A stretch of 64,000 nucleotides of DNA from Fratercula arctica (taxonomy: Eukaryota > Chordata > Aves > Charadriiformes > Alcidae). Under the pieces are notes generated by a model that saw only the letters and a program-made list of their open reading frames with translations, was not told where the DNA came from and ran no database searches. Below, in pieces: positions 1-13,200 of this stretch. The stretch is taken from contig CANTUZ010000005.1 in NCBI GenBank assembly GCA_947846985.1, forward strand, positions 12,901,861 to 12,965,860, read 5' to 3'. Every line of letters starts with the position of its first letter. Position 1 is the first letter of the stretch. The translations under genes and the position numbers were made by a program.

Positions 1-2808
1 GTGCATGCAGAGGCAAGGTGGTGTTTGTTTGCACATTGGTACTGGCTGTCCTTACTTAAGCAGGTATCCCTTTTCCAAAAGGCATTGGACAAACGGAGCT
101 ATTGCACTGGAGTGGAAGGACACCACTGGCTCTGAATGGTACCATCCGTTATGAGTCACTTTGAGAGAACTGCACTGCTGTGCAGTTCTGCTCTCTAAAT
201 TAGAGTTCCTTAAGGTTGCTCTTATTTTTTGGTTCTCATACCTTTCCCAACAACTGCAGTCAGCATGAATTGCACAACAGTTAAGTGACCAAACAGTTCA
301 GAAAGACATGTGAAACCCTAGTCGTACTTTGAATCATTTGTATTTTTGCAATCTCTGGCTGCTTTTTTTTAATCCTCAGCTGCTTCTTTGCCACTAGAGT
401 TAGAGCTTGTATTCCTGTTCTGTTAATTGGTGCAGTGCTGCAGTCTTCAGTTAGGTGACCATGTAGGATGGAGGGGAAGAGAGAGTGCTAAAAGGAAGGT
501 GGTGTAAGCAGCCAGATGGCACATGGCAGGACTGAGCAAGTAAAGTGGTCGTTTTCGCTCATCATTAAGGGGAATCCAGAGAGCCTGTACTTTTTCCAGC
601 ATGGCCTCTACTTGGAGTGACTGAGAGATACTGCCTTTTGTTAAAAAAGAATGTGGGGATAGTGTAGATAAATACAGCAACACTTGTAGGCTACCTAGAA
701 CCAAGCTGCCTTAATGATACCGCTGTAAGGACAAGAGGAGCTCTGACATAGCAGAAACATTCCCACCTCCAGCTCTGTTGTGTGTCTTGTTTCGCTCATC
801 AGCACCGCGGTCTTCAGACCATCTCTTCTCTGGCTGAACGTACTGAGGTTGAGGGTTTCGGTGTTAGGTTGGTTCTGTTTGGCTCCCTAATCACCTGCAT
901 CAGGAACAGTTTTATTCTATGACACCCACAAAATGCTGTGATGTGTTTTATTGTAAGTATATCCCAGTTCAGGGAGCAGTAAGGTCTGAGTTTCTATGAA
1001 CACTCGGGTCAGCTGGGGCTCTGATCCATCCTGTTGGCGACTTTTGGCACTATTATCTGGATAACTGCTTTTGCACATTTATTCCGTGGCTGCAGCTCAG
1101 ATGTATGCTGCTGCCCACCTCTCCCCACAGCAGGGAAACCAAAGGCCTAGGCGCTGCACTGGGCAGGGGCACAATCCATGACTGCTTGTCCTGGCAGGAT
1201 AGGGAATGCAACATAGCAGTCAGGAGATCCTCAAGACTGGATCTGCAATAAAAGGTCCCAGCTGCCCATCGACAGAGTCTGTGAGGTGAGCTCTGGTGGG
1301 GATGATGCCTGGCAAAAATTACACAGGCTGCTGGGAAACCCAGGGGATGTGGAGTGAGACCAGTCTCCCGCTTCTCTGGAAGAAAATTGAACTCCCGTCT
1401 CCCCCATCCACAACTCAAAAGTAGCAGCAACAAAATTTGAATTCACAAGCAACTTTTTGGGGTTTGGGCTGTTTGTTATATTTGTTTTGTTATTGTTTAA
1501 ATGGAAAATTTTTCTGATCAATGCATGGTAAATTACAGCTACAGATAAGTTCTAAAAGATGATATAGTGTAGATCATATAGTCTGCTCATAGAAGCCAGG
1601 CAGGGGGTTATATTGAGGATTTGTCACAGACTGATCATAGTTTAGACTTTATCCACTGTAGGTTTAGGTCTGATTCCTAAAACTGTAATTTGTGCATGTG
1701 ATCTCTTCTCTCCCTGAAGCCTCATTAAATGTATGTTTTAGTAAATTGCTTTATGTTTCTAATACAGTTGACTGACCCCTAGTGCTTAATGGAATTTCTT
1801 GTAACACGAGTGTTGGAGCTGCAATGGTATGATGGATAGCATCAAACTGTAGGACAGCTTGTGAGATGCATCAAATGTGAAGTCAAAATGTGTGCATATA
1901 TGAGGGACAAATAGCCTCCAGCAATAAAAATAGTTCCCTATTGCCATATGAGTTAGTATATCACAAGAGCATTAATCTATAGGTTTATTCCAGGAATTAT
2001 TCTAGGGCTGAAGGGCAATCTGATCATCAGCAGAAGGATATTGGTGCTGCCAGAAACAAAGCTGCAAACAGCAGAGGAATTTGAGAAAATGCATTCAGTA
2101 CTGTATTTGTAATGGATTTACATATTTGTGTAACTGCAGAATGAATTAATTATAGTCCCACTGCTTACAATACAAGGAAATCTGAGAAGATAATCTTTTC
2201 CGCTGATGATGATAATAAATGTGATCTGTATTAAGTAGTTAAAAATTATTTGAGCCAAAATTCCATAAAAATTGGCAAATGATGTATGGGCAGTTTTTCC
2301 TGAAAACTGGCAAGAAAGTGAACTGAAGGAGTGTTGCTGGAAACCTGTATGTTTAGCTATACTTCTAATGCTGCTGGAAAAAGCCAGTAGGCTTTACACT
2401 GGCTTATACAAAAATATGTAAAATGATGAAACGTTACAGGAAACTGAAATTATTTCCCCACCACCTTTATGTTGCTCAATGCAGCTGCTGTGCCAACCAC
2501 CCTGTATGGGGGCCAGGAGGCACAGCTGCTTTGTCAGCACCCCCGGGTTCCTCCATGGCAGGACTGGGACAGGGGTGCGGCAGTCAGCGGGGCTGTGATT
2601 GCCTCTGGTCTGCACCACCAGACCCTGGTGCCTGGGAAATACCTCCTCAACAGCTCTGTCGGTGTTTTTGGGTTGGGAAGGCTGAGATGTTTCTTTCAGA
2701 GTCCTGTGGGAGTTTTTGGTATTTCCAAAACAAGGTGGTTTTTTCCCCCATTGATTGAGAGGGGAAGCTTTCAAAATGAGAAGATTTCAAAATCTTATGT
2801 GGACATAT

Positions 2809-2886
2809 AAAATAAAGATATATCTTGATATGTATGTTTAGAGCTATATGTACCTGCAAAATAAAGATATCTCTAAACATACATAT
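2809..2886. repeat. Nested inverted and direct repeats
   Basis: 16-bp arms at 2,828-2,843 and 2,871-2,886 are perfect reverse complements. The 13-bp sequence AAAATAAAGATAT occurs at 2,809-2,821 and again at 2,858-2,870. The sequence is AT-rich and no element was recognised. Confidence 0.7.
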
Positions 2887-5800
2887 TTAGAGATGAGACT
2901 AAAGCCAAATCTACCTTTTAAGCCCCGATTGCCCCTGTCCCTTTTCAGCTGGCAGACACACAGGAAAGCCAGCTGCAGAGATAAAGAGTCTGCCTCCCTG
3001 CGGCAGAGTGATTAAAACCTCCCGAACTGAACTCCCGCAGACTCCCAGCACTTCTGATCCAGATCTGAGCTTGGTGGCACAAGCCTGTCTCTAGCACTAG
3101 TGCAGATAGCTGAACCACTACAGCAATCACGGCTGAGCGCTGGAAAATGGAAGAAGTGAGTCACATGAGGGAGATGAAAGCCAACGCTAAGTGCTGTGAT
3201 TATTCTATCAAAATGACTGCTATAAACATGTCTTTAAAAAAAAAAAAATCCTTAACTAAACAATACCATCAGGTGATACTAACTGGTGACACTTTCTAAT
3301 CTGGGATTGTGAACTAGCTGGCTTTGTGTATGCTTTGCTTTGCAGCAAACTGTCAGGAGCAGAGGAGTAGCTGCACTCGCCAGGCTGGAGGCCCACCAGG
3401 GTACAAAACATTAGCGCTGGAGAGGGGCTAGCGGCCCCCAGCCAGTTGTCACACAAAATTATTTGTGCCAGTACCACCCTGGAAACTGTTTTGCCAGCGC
3501 CCCAGCAAAGGGCAGGGGCGATGCCATGGGGATGGAGCAAGGAGGTACCGGTTACTCCTCCTCAGAGCTCTGGGTGATCCCTGCCTAGGGGCAGCGGGGG
3601 CAAAAACACCATGCCATGGGGCTCAGGGGGAGAGGAGTGCGGGACCAGGTGCATAACCCCATGAATGGGTTTAGCAGAGGTGGATTCAGATGCAGGTATG
3701 TAGTCTAGCAAATTATTTGCTGCCGGAGCAGGAGACGTAACCTGTTAACCCCCAAGGGGGAGTTTTGTAACGCTGCTTCCTGTACCTGTGCTAGCAGCCA
3801 GAGGTTCACTGCAACCCATAAAACCTGTCCAGAAATCAGAGTGAATTTTGGAGACCTTGACTGGGATTTTTTCTGTGTCATTGCTTGGGATGGTAGTTTG
3901 AAACTTGCCTGTGTGTCTCTCCACACGTAGCATTTACGTTGTTTGAGTTGCACTGTCGATAAAACAGGCAAAGCTATGCTTGGGCAAATTCAGAAGTCTG
4001 CCGTGGTTTGGTTCAACACCCAAGGCTCACACAGTTAACAGCTACTACAAAACCAGAGTGTCTAATTATTTTAGTGCTTTGATGGGTGGATGAAACCCAC
4101 TATTTTGCTGTGGTGGTTGCATTTGCAACTGCTGTCAGCAGCTCTTCTCGCACACTTTGCCAGCAGGGTGTTTTCTGGAGCCCTCCTCAGCAGGAAAAGC
4201 CTCCCTGTCTGTAATCAAAGACATTGACGGTTCCTTTCAAAGAATTCAAGAACAGGAAAGGAAGGAGAGCATTTTCTCACACTGATGACTCTTTTCATGA
4301 GACCAGGAGAGTTAAACCCTAAGAAGTCCCTTTAAAATGTCAAGATGATGTAAGGTACCTGTGTCCCACCCTTCTTGGGTGTTCTTGGCTCCACTGTCCT
4401 TGACCTGAGTAATTTCAGTACTATTTGTTTTGAGTAATTTTGGTTTTGCTGCTGCATGTCCCTGTGAATAAGAAACAATGTTTCTATTGGCAGCAGTTAG
4501 TTCTCCATCCACCCATGTCTCCTGAAGTATGATCTCTCCGCAGAATGAACTCTCAGTCTCTGACCTTTCCGGCATGTTGTGTGCGTTTTGTCACCCAAAT
4601 GGACTGAGAGTAACATTTCATCCTTTAAATGTTCACATGTCCATGCAAATGGCATAAGGCATAAGATTTGGGTCTAGACTTTGAAGATACCTCAGTATTT
4701 GGATTTGGAGGTTTGGTTGATGCCACTTGTAAATCCAGCTCCAACTTCTGTAACTTGAGAACTGACTGTCTGAAATCACTGGGAGCTCTGCCATGCCTAT
4801 TTGGGCGTTACAGTTTCATACTCATAATTTCCTGGGGTTGAGATTCACTGTTTCTATCTGAACCAACTCTAAGTGGAGAGAAGCAGGTTATTAAAAAGGT
4901 TAGCTCTCCAGGGATTATTTTTTTTCTTTGTATGTTCACATTTCTGGGAACTCCACACTGCAAAACTTTGGACCAAAGGTCTCAGGTTTAAAAAAGCAAG
5001 AAGGGTTCTTACAAGTCTGTGGGAGGCATCTCTTTGGCATCCATATGCTCTTGGCTGCAGTCTTCAAGCCTACTGGGAAATGAGTGAGAATCCAGTCTTC
5101 TGCACAGTGTCAGAATGCCTGCTAGTTTTAAACTTACATTTTTCTTAAATGGTTAAAACACTTTCTGTTTAAGAAGAGTGAATCTCCCAAGAAGTATGTC
5201 TGCTGCAAATGAGAGGACTGCAGTTCCCATAAGCTTCTCCAAAGCCTGATGGAAGTTCCCTGCTAGGTCTGTACACACACCCTGTCAAGTTCTGAGTTAT
5301 GGAAAGTATCTCTGTTGAGTTCAGATTTCTTGACCATTTGTTCCTTGCAGAGACTATAATTTGTTTACGCTTCACTGAAATGTTGAATCACTAAATTCAT
5401 AACATTTACTGATGCCAGTGGCTGCAAAAGGTAGAAGCTGTCATTTACTAGGAGTGTTAAGAGACATGTTGGATGACTTTGTCAGATGCCTAGCTTATTT
5501 TTATTCTGCACTGCTACACAGCCATGCTTTTTATCTTGCTATATTCCTAGAACCAACAACAAGACCTGCTCTTGCATCTCCCTCACTCCTCCTTTATGGC
5601 CTAGAAAGGAAAGTGTAATGCTGCTGCGTTCATGGGGGTGCATGGTGATGGTGACTAAAGGTCCTTCTGTGACCAGCTGTCTGCTCCTTGGCATCTTCAG
5701 GTCCAAGCTCTGCTTTCCTTTTCCTAGATGGGATACTCCCAGTCTACGCTAGAGTAGCTGATTCTCAATGTTGCTTGGGCTGTGACCAGGGCATAGGTTA

Positions 5801-6177
5801 TTGTTATTTCAGAACAGAATAGTATGTATAAAGTATACACCTGAATAGAAAAGTACTGATACTGTTTGCAAGTGAAATGAAGCGAGGCTGGAGTGGTTGT
5901 TTTGTTGTTGCATGCTCACCTGGGTCTCGTTTCCTTTTTTTTCTTCCCCTTAAACAAGCAGTAAGAGCCTAAATTAGAGAAAAGAAACCCCTGAACTTTT
6001 TGTCAGGGTCACATGGTGGTTACATGATAAAAAAGGAATGTATATCCTTGAGCAGGCTGTGGCTTACTTGACCTGGTGAAATCTTAGGGCTTGTGATCCC
6101 ATGAGAATTAGACAAACTGTGAAGTGGAGTTTGGACTTTTTCCTATGCATCCATGTTATTTTGGTCAGAGACTCCCT

Positions 6178-6292
6178 TCACAGCTCTGCTGCTTCTATGT
6201 GACCCTGCATGAATCCCAAAACTTCTCAGTTCTTCAGTGTTCTGCTCAGTGAAATATAGAAAATCTTGATTTATCCCTGCCTTACAGGGTTA
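6178..6292 (+). repeat. MIR/L2-like ancient SINE fragment
   Basis: The order CAGCTCTGCTGCTT...TGTGACCCTG...TCTCAGT...GCTCAGTG...CCTTACAGGGTTAA follows the MIR consensus (CGGCTCTGCCACTT...GTGACCTTG...CCTCAGT...CCTCAGGGTT). It is highly diverged and was matched by eye. Confidence 0.4.
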
Positions 6293-8797
6293 ACATGTGG
6301 CTTGTTTGCACTGTGCTGTGTGATCCCCTGATGAAAGCTATCATGTAAACTCCGATAATCCAGCATGCCCATACTGAAAAGCATGCAGTCTGAATAGTTA
6401 GACATGCTTTCTTCTCACTTTCAGAGAAGACAAGTCTTTCAACATGTTTTGTTTTCAGATTTTGATCTTTAACCTTGATACTTACAATGGCTGGAAAAGG
6501 GAGAGGGTTGGCAAGTGTGTTTCTGGTAGAGATTAACCAGACCAAGACCAGTGGAGCAGCTGGGGGGGATCCCAACTCTTTCCTATACAGCACACCTAGC
6601 CCAAAAGTAAAGTCTGTGTCATGTCAGCAAGGAAAAGATCTGCCTCCACTTGGCAACAAGTCCGTAATACTAATCTTGCTTTCTTGCTGTTCTTTCTCTA
6701 AGTATTCCAGGTATTTTCTTCACCTTCCTATGTCAGCTTTCTTCTCCAGGCACAAGGAGGGTCACCACTGTGTCCTCTTAACAAACTTGAGATGAGGAAG
6801 TAATGCTAAAAGTTAGTCTTCTAAAAGCACTTCTTTCCCCCTTGTGAGAGGGGAGAAGATGATGTGGGGAAGTTTTAGGATTTTGTTTTGACTTTGATTT
6901 GCTAAGGTGTAGAAACTACATGAAGCAGCCTGGGGTTTTAGTTTCATTTATTCTGTCCTCTGGTTTTGCCATTTTGGAAATGTAAACACTGCACAAAGTG
7001 TCTTGTTGCAACATCTTCCAATAAGACCCCTATTAAATTGGCTTGGTTATGTGATTGTTTTAAATCCCCATTGCCCATAATATTCTTTCTGATTAGGTAA
7101 TTCAAAGGTATAAATCTAAATCAAGATGTTCTTGATCTTGTTGCCATAGTGGCTTCTACCATAGAAAAGACTGTAAGACTTGGCCCACTTTCTGCAATGG
7201 TCAGTCTGTGCTCCTGCAGCTTTGACGCTTGTGCAATATTTTGAAAGAGGCTGACACCTTTGTGACACTGGTGAAGTACTGCAGCAGTACTCCACTCCTT
7301 GGCTTGCCCCAGGACAGGGATAGGGATGGAGGGGCAGGGTCCGTACCTACCGGGCTAACTCCTGCATGTGCAGAAAAATGCTCACTGGGCATATTGTGAA
7401 TGATTCATGTCTACATCCCCAAAATGTTCTCTCTTAGATATGTTTTTCATGTGTCTGAGCAATTTCCTGAACACAGCCCTTTATTTGTAAATCTGATGCA
7501 TTTACTGTATACCAATATGGTAATAAACAAGTGACAGTTTTCACAATTAATGCCAGCACGTGACTAGCCTCTTTCAGACTAGAATAAGTAATTCCACGAT
7601 CCTGTGAGTGCGACTATGAGAAAGAGATTCTGAAATACTAAGTAGTTCAGGGGATTAGCAAAAAATGCAAACGTTTGTCTTTCAGGTTAACAGCCTATTT
7701 GGATGCTGTCATTCTGCCCTCAGGACCCTGTGGGTTGGCATCAAGGCTGTCTCTGAGCATGTTGAGAGAAGTTAAAGTATTATTAATATGGGCCACATTC
7801 CACTGATGTGCAACTTCGAGGTGCTGAGGACGCCCTTGTTAAAATCTTGGTAGATCATCACAGGCATCTTCCATGCTTTTGGCCTGAGGGAGGTGTTCCT
7901 TCATGAGCTGCATTAGTCAGGAAAAAAGGGGAAGGTTTCAAAACAAAGCCAAAGTTCAAATTCAGGAAAAAAAAAATCCTTTTGCCTTTTTAAACTATCA
8001 TATGGTTCTGGGGCATGTAGTTGCAGGCATGTGCGAAGCCACAGCAGTTGTGAGGAAGGTGTAAGGCTTGCTGAGAAGGGAGCTCTTGAGCTTTCTGCAT
8101 GGTCTGACAAGTACTGACTCCTTTACAGACTTGCATTTTGCCAGGAAGTTTTCCAGCTCAAGCAGATACGTTCCTAGCAATGAGAAAAAACAGCTTACTG
8201 AACTTCAATGAACTTGCAGAAATTATCTGAATTTTTACTGTAAAAACCTTTTCACCATGCAAGTGAACAGAATGTCTAGGGCTTTATGACTAATGGCAAA
8301 TACTTTAGAGCAAAATGAGGGTGTCATAAAGTCAAAGTCTGTTCCTTAGCACCTGGCCTGTCCAGGAGGCTGCTCAGCGGGCATCCTCTTTGGTTGGCCT
8401 CTTGCAGCTGCATGAGGAACGGGTTGAGAAGCGTTAATATAATGGATACCAGTTCTGCTTGCTCTTCAATGGGGAATCTCAATGGCTGGGTGAACACATC
8501 AGGAGCAGTGTCCCATGCAGTCTTACCCTACCAGTACCTGTCCTTTAAGCATAGGTTACATACAGATGAATGTTAATACTCTGGAAAGGGAACGGACAGG
8601 ATAGCAATTTAAAAAGCATTGTAGAAAAAAAAGAGAACTCCTGTTACAATAAAATTTATATCTGTTGTGTATTTACTTTGAACAAGAATGCTGGAAGCTG
8701 GTTTAAATAAGTGAGCGTGCTTTAAGTTCCTCTCTGCTTTGTACCAAGTGTTTTCAACCCCAGCTCTCACATACAGATAGATAAATCCAAAGAAAAT

Positions 8798-9236
8798 CAT
8801 AGAATTATAGAATCTCTTGGGTTGGAAGGGACCTTTAAAGGTCATCTAGTCCAACCCCCCTGCTGTAAGCAGGGACATCTTCAACTAGATCAGGTTGCTC
8901 AGAGCCTTATCAAGCCTGGCCTTGAATGTCTCCAGGGATGGGGCCTCCACCACCTCTCTGGGCAACCTGTTCAGTGTTTCACCACCCTCATTGAAAAGAA
9001 CAACTTCTTAATGTCTAATCTAAACCTACCCTGCTCTAGATTAAAGCCATTACACCTTGTCCTATTGCTACATGCCCTTGCAAACAACCCCTCCCCAGCT
9101 TTCTTATAGGCCCCCTTCAGGTACTGGAAGGCCGCTATAAAGTCTCCCTGGAGCCTTCTCTTCTCCAGGCTGAACAACCCCAACTCTCTCAGCCTGTCTT
9201 CATAGGAGAGGTGCTCCAGCCCTCGGATCGTCTTCT
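8798..9236 (-). mobile_element. CR1 non-LTR retrotransposon, 5'-truncated
   Basis: In plus-strand view the element starts with its tail repeats CATAGAAT and TATAGAAT (8,798-8,813), followed by the CR1 3' UTR block GGTTGGAAGGGACCTTTAAA then GGTCATCTAGTCCAACC. On the minus strand, 9,183 leftwards encodes [20 protein letters not shown] and [10 protein letters not shown], the end of the CR1 ORF2 protein. The frame then becomes interrupted, so this copy is more decayed than, and of a different subfamily from, the one in intron 3. The 5' edge near 9,236 is approximate. Confidence 0.95.
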
Positions 9237-10170
9237 CATAGGAAGAAGATGTAATTATAGTATACAGTTAGCTTTTCTCTCCACCTCAAAGCTTGGAATC
9301 TGGTCATCTTTACAGTTCGTAAAAATTCATAATGTTGTCAGGCTTGGTGAAGCAATACAAACTTCTGTGTAGTGGTACACTAGCTGAGGACTTTAATTCC
9401 CCATTGTATTCTTCACAGGAGGCAATTCCTGACCACTGTAAAGACTCAAGCGGTCCCTGGAGCGGTCACCGATTCAGGCAGGGTTGTAATTTGAATATTG
9501 CTATGGTTTTTATGCTGAAACTTCCTGGTAAGTGGGACAGCAGCTGAACCTGCTGGTCTGGCATTGGTGATAGACCTGTTTCAAGCAGGAGGTTGTGCTG
9601 AGTAACATCCAGGGGTCCCTGCTGACCCATGTTTTGTGGTGCTTTGTGGTAGTTCATGGAGGTGATGCTGAGGTTCAGGAACATGCAAAGCCAAGCAAAC
9701 AGGCAAGGTGCAGAAACAGAATTAATAATTACAACAGCATTAGGCCACGAAGGGGTGTTGAGGGATGGTAGTTGGGTTCACATGCCTGTACATATGCTGG
9801 GGTTTGCCTACTCCTACTGTATTAAGCTAGAAGTGAAAAAATGTAATTCTTCTTCCCAAGAGAGATCCAGCCTGCTTGAAATATTTATAGCAGTTAAAGT
9901 TTCTCTGTTCGGAACAGGCCAAAAAGATTGGTGTGCTTTGGATGAGTGTGTGTCTATTCATATTTCAAAAAATGCTTACGTCTTAAATTACCTTCTACAG
10001 GCTGCTATGAAGAGTGAAGTGTCAGGAAAGGGCCTTTATACATTTGTAAAATGATACATCACGCTGATGTTGTATTTGTCTTCTGATTTTGAAAAAAATT
10101 AGTACAAACAGAGGAGAAAATGTTTCCTATTTTAAATCTGTCCGATTACTCTCTCTGTGAACAGTTTATT

Positions 10171-10226
10171 AATCCTTCCTAGATTTACAGCAAGCCAACA
10201 AGCTTGCTGTAAATCTAGGAAGGATT
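10171..10226. repeat. Perfect 25-bp inverted repeat with 6-nt spacer
   Basis: 10,171-10,195 is the exact reverse complement of 10,202-10,226, with the spacer CAACAA between. The match stops abruptly on both sides. No element or gene around it explains it. Confidence 0.9.
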
Positions 10227-13200
10227 CTTTGGACAAAACACCTAGTATATTTTGTACAGTTTTAGCTGAACACAAGCGATCTTTTGAACTGTCCACTTTG
10301 AAAGAATGTTCACTGGCTAAATTCAACTAAATTTTAAGTGCACGTTCTGGGGGTGTTAAGAGAACTCTGAAAACAACACCATTTGCTGTTAAGAGAAGAC
10401 TATCATCGGGGTGAAGAGAAATTATTTGGGCTTGATATTTAACTGTTAATTATTTCTGGAGGGCAAACAAATTGTGGAAAAATTCTGCCCCATAACTTAT
10501 ATTGGTAAGTAGGGGATGGTCATGCTCAGCTGCACAGAGAAGAGAAACTACAAAAATTACTCAGGACTCCCTTGTTCTCTCTGATGCATTTGCAGGGGGA
10601 CTTGGTGGTTCAGCAAGTGAGGTCTGAAAAGCTTGGTCATCTCCCCCATTTTCTTCCATATGGGACCTTCAGGTGGATATAACGCTGTGGTCCCAACCAT
10701 TGTCCTGCACTCCACTAATAACATCCTGGGCTCCCCACCCTGGGGGAGGTAAGAGCTCTCATGCGTGGGAAGCAATACTGTATTTGCAGCTTTCCAGCCT
10801 GCCAGAGAGAGCGCATTGGTGGCAGCAGCAAGCATGTCCCCAGCAGACGTGCTGGCTGCAACCCACCACTTTGTCAGGGGAGGAAGCCACAGCCCAGCCA
10901 AGCCCAATGGAAGGGAAGCGTCCAGCCCGCAGGGAGGGAGAGCAATGGTGTGCTGTGGTGGCAGGAAGGTCCACTGCAAGGAGGAATTTTCCAAACAAGA
11001 TGGTGTCCCACAAGAAATCTAGGGCACATTTAAAGTTGTCTTGGTTCAACATCTGCCAAAGGCAGACCCAGGAGCCTCGTTCTGTCCCCTGGGGCCTTGT
11101 TGAGACAGTCAAACAGGGGTATGCTGGAGCAAAGCTAAGCCCAACAGCACACAGCTGTTTTACCATCGTAGAAAGTCTAACTCACAAAGAGGAATTTTTC
11201 CTTGTTGATTTGTATGATTTTCTTTGGAGAGAGTTGGTCCTTTGGGCTCTCTGCTTTTTCACTCATCTGTTAAAAAGCCCCATTTTGGGACATCCCAATT
11301 TTTCCAGCCAAGAAGAGCTGGATTCTGCTCCTGGCTTGCTCAGAAGTGGTTGCTCAAGAGCAAAATGAAGCATTCCTGTCAGGAATTGGATGCACAACAT
11401 CCAGTGCGCTCCTGGGGTCAGAGAAATAGGTTTTAGGCTCGAAGAGAAATCCTCCACATGGCAGTACATTACGTCAATACAGAAATAGACTGTCCAATTT
11501 TGCATTCCGATATGAAACACAGCAGCCAGGTGATATGTCCAGCAATATGCAAGTTTAATAAAATTCCCGTTCGACTTGTAGACAGAATAAATAGTTCCAT
11601 GATGTCTGCTTACTAAAGCCAAATTGCGCACCTCTATATTGCAACTAGAACTGCTACAGTTAAGGGACTGTCAACATTTCCCATCTGGATGGATGATTTG
11701 CTTCGCATCAGGGCTAACTTGGCATTTGACTTACCCAATGCTGCTACAAGCTTTCTGTTTTTACTGAGTATAACTTGCATCCACTGGCTATGTCATTCTT
11801 GGGCTTGAAGAAGGAGTTTTAAGCAGCATTAGAACAGAAGGAAAATGAATATTTAAACACATAATTTTGCAGATCCCTGGAGAATTAGAAGAAACTTAGA
11901 GGCAGACGCACATAGAGTCTGGAGATGGCACACATTCCCCCCTCCTTGCTTTTAGTTTTAAAAAGGCCCATGGGATTGAACTATTACTCATTAGTATCTG
12001 CCGCTCCAGCTTTCTGTTCTGTACCGGACGTGCAATGTTTGTATAGAAAGCAAACTTATTGCACTGCGTAATAAGATTTGAATGCAAACATTTAATTAAC
12101 GTTATCTGTTCAGAAGCATTGTTTAAACAAAAGTTAACCTTTCTGTGCCGAAGCTGAATGAAACTTTGAAACTAAAGGTTAGTTTTTTTGTTCCTCTGAC
12201 CAGTGTCGTGGATTGATGTGCTGTTGATACAACCGCTTTCTCAGATTTCACGTATGGAAATCTATGATGGAGTAGTAACTTCATTAATTTGGCCCATACT
12301 GATTCAGTTGAATACTAATATTTTGACCTTATTCCCTAGGAAATATTCTTCCTGCTGTACAAACTTGGAAAGCATGGCCATCCCTGCAGTGTGAGCCACA
12401 TTTATGACAAGCTTTCGGAAAGATAATATTTCACACGTAAATACATGACTGTTGGTTCTTAACACTTTCTGTATTATCAGAAAGAGGTATGGGTCCTCAT
12501 TGTCTTATGGTTTTTGAATGTTCCTTTCTTTCCCTTTTTTTAGTATCCTGAGATTTATATTTCTGCATGCCCTGTAACCCACGAGGGACAAGGATGTGGG
12601 TCCTGTGTGTAGCTGGCCTCGCCTCGGCTGACAGCAAGTTTTGAACCTTGAGCCCCAGCACAGAGGATAAGGATGCATATCTACAATGGTATTTAAGTAA
12701 CCAACTCTAATCTCTTTGTGCGCCTAAAGCCCTGTATTGGATCAACCAGCCTCCATGAAGTAGGTATGTGGAGAAGTTGGACATCGCTTACACATTGACT
12801 GAACCCCATAGTCTAACTCTGTAATCATTGAGGTGGAATCTGCCTGATTATCTCAAGGAGGAGGAGGAAACTGGGCCAGGAATTATGTTTTGTGAAAATA
12901 CAATACAAATTCCTAACCCAGTTTTTAGTTAGGAGAGCATGTTATTTTTGAACAATTGATACTATTTCATGGAAGCTTATTTTCTGTGCCTTAAGGGAAA
13001 TTCAATTAAGTGAACTTCTATTTTAAAACACTGCTCTTTCCTGTCACTGATGAAGCAATAACAATTACAGAACATGGGATTTTCTGGGAGTGTTGTTTGT
13101 TTGTTCTCATTGATATTAATTTTGCTGCCTCTATTTGAATCTTATCTATAGCACTCCCTGAGGCAGCCCACTAGAGACCTAACTGATTTCACTGATGACT

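Larger units (their letters stand above)
1..8797. other. Intergenic sequence without recognised genes
   Basis: No coding exon of SBF2, the expected convergent neighbour, or of any other gene was recognised on either strand. Open frames here are short, lack domains and overlap on both strands. The stretch holds the nested repeat at 2.8 kb and a MIR-like relic at 6.2 kb. Its left end could include part of a neighbouring 3' UTR, which I cannot show. Confidence 0.6.

Noticed and set aside
9656..10054. 132-codon plus-strand frame
   Set aside because: No recognisable family and no sign of exon boundaries; ordinary chance frame in intergenic DNA.
10673..11368. 231-codon plus-strand open frame
   Set aside because: No domain or known family. 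Four other frames on both strands are open over the same GC-richer patch, which indicates few stop codons, not coding. No splice or promoter context.
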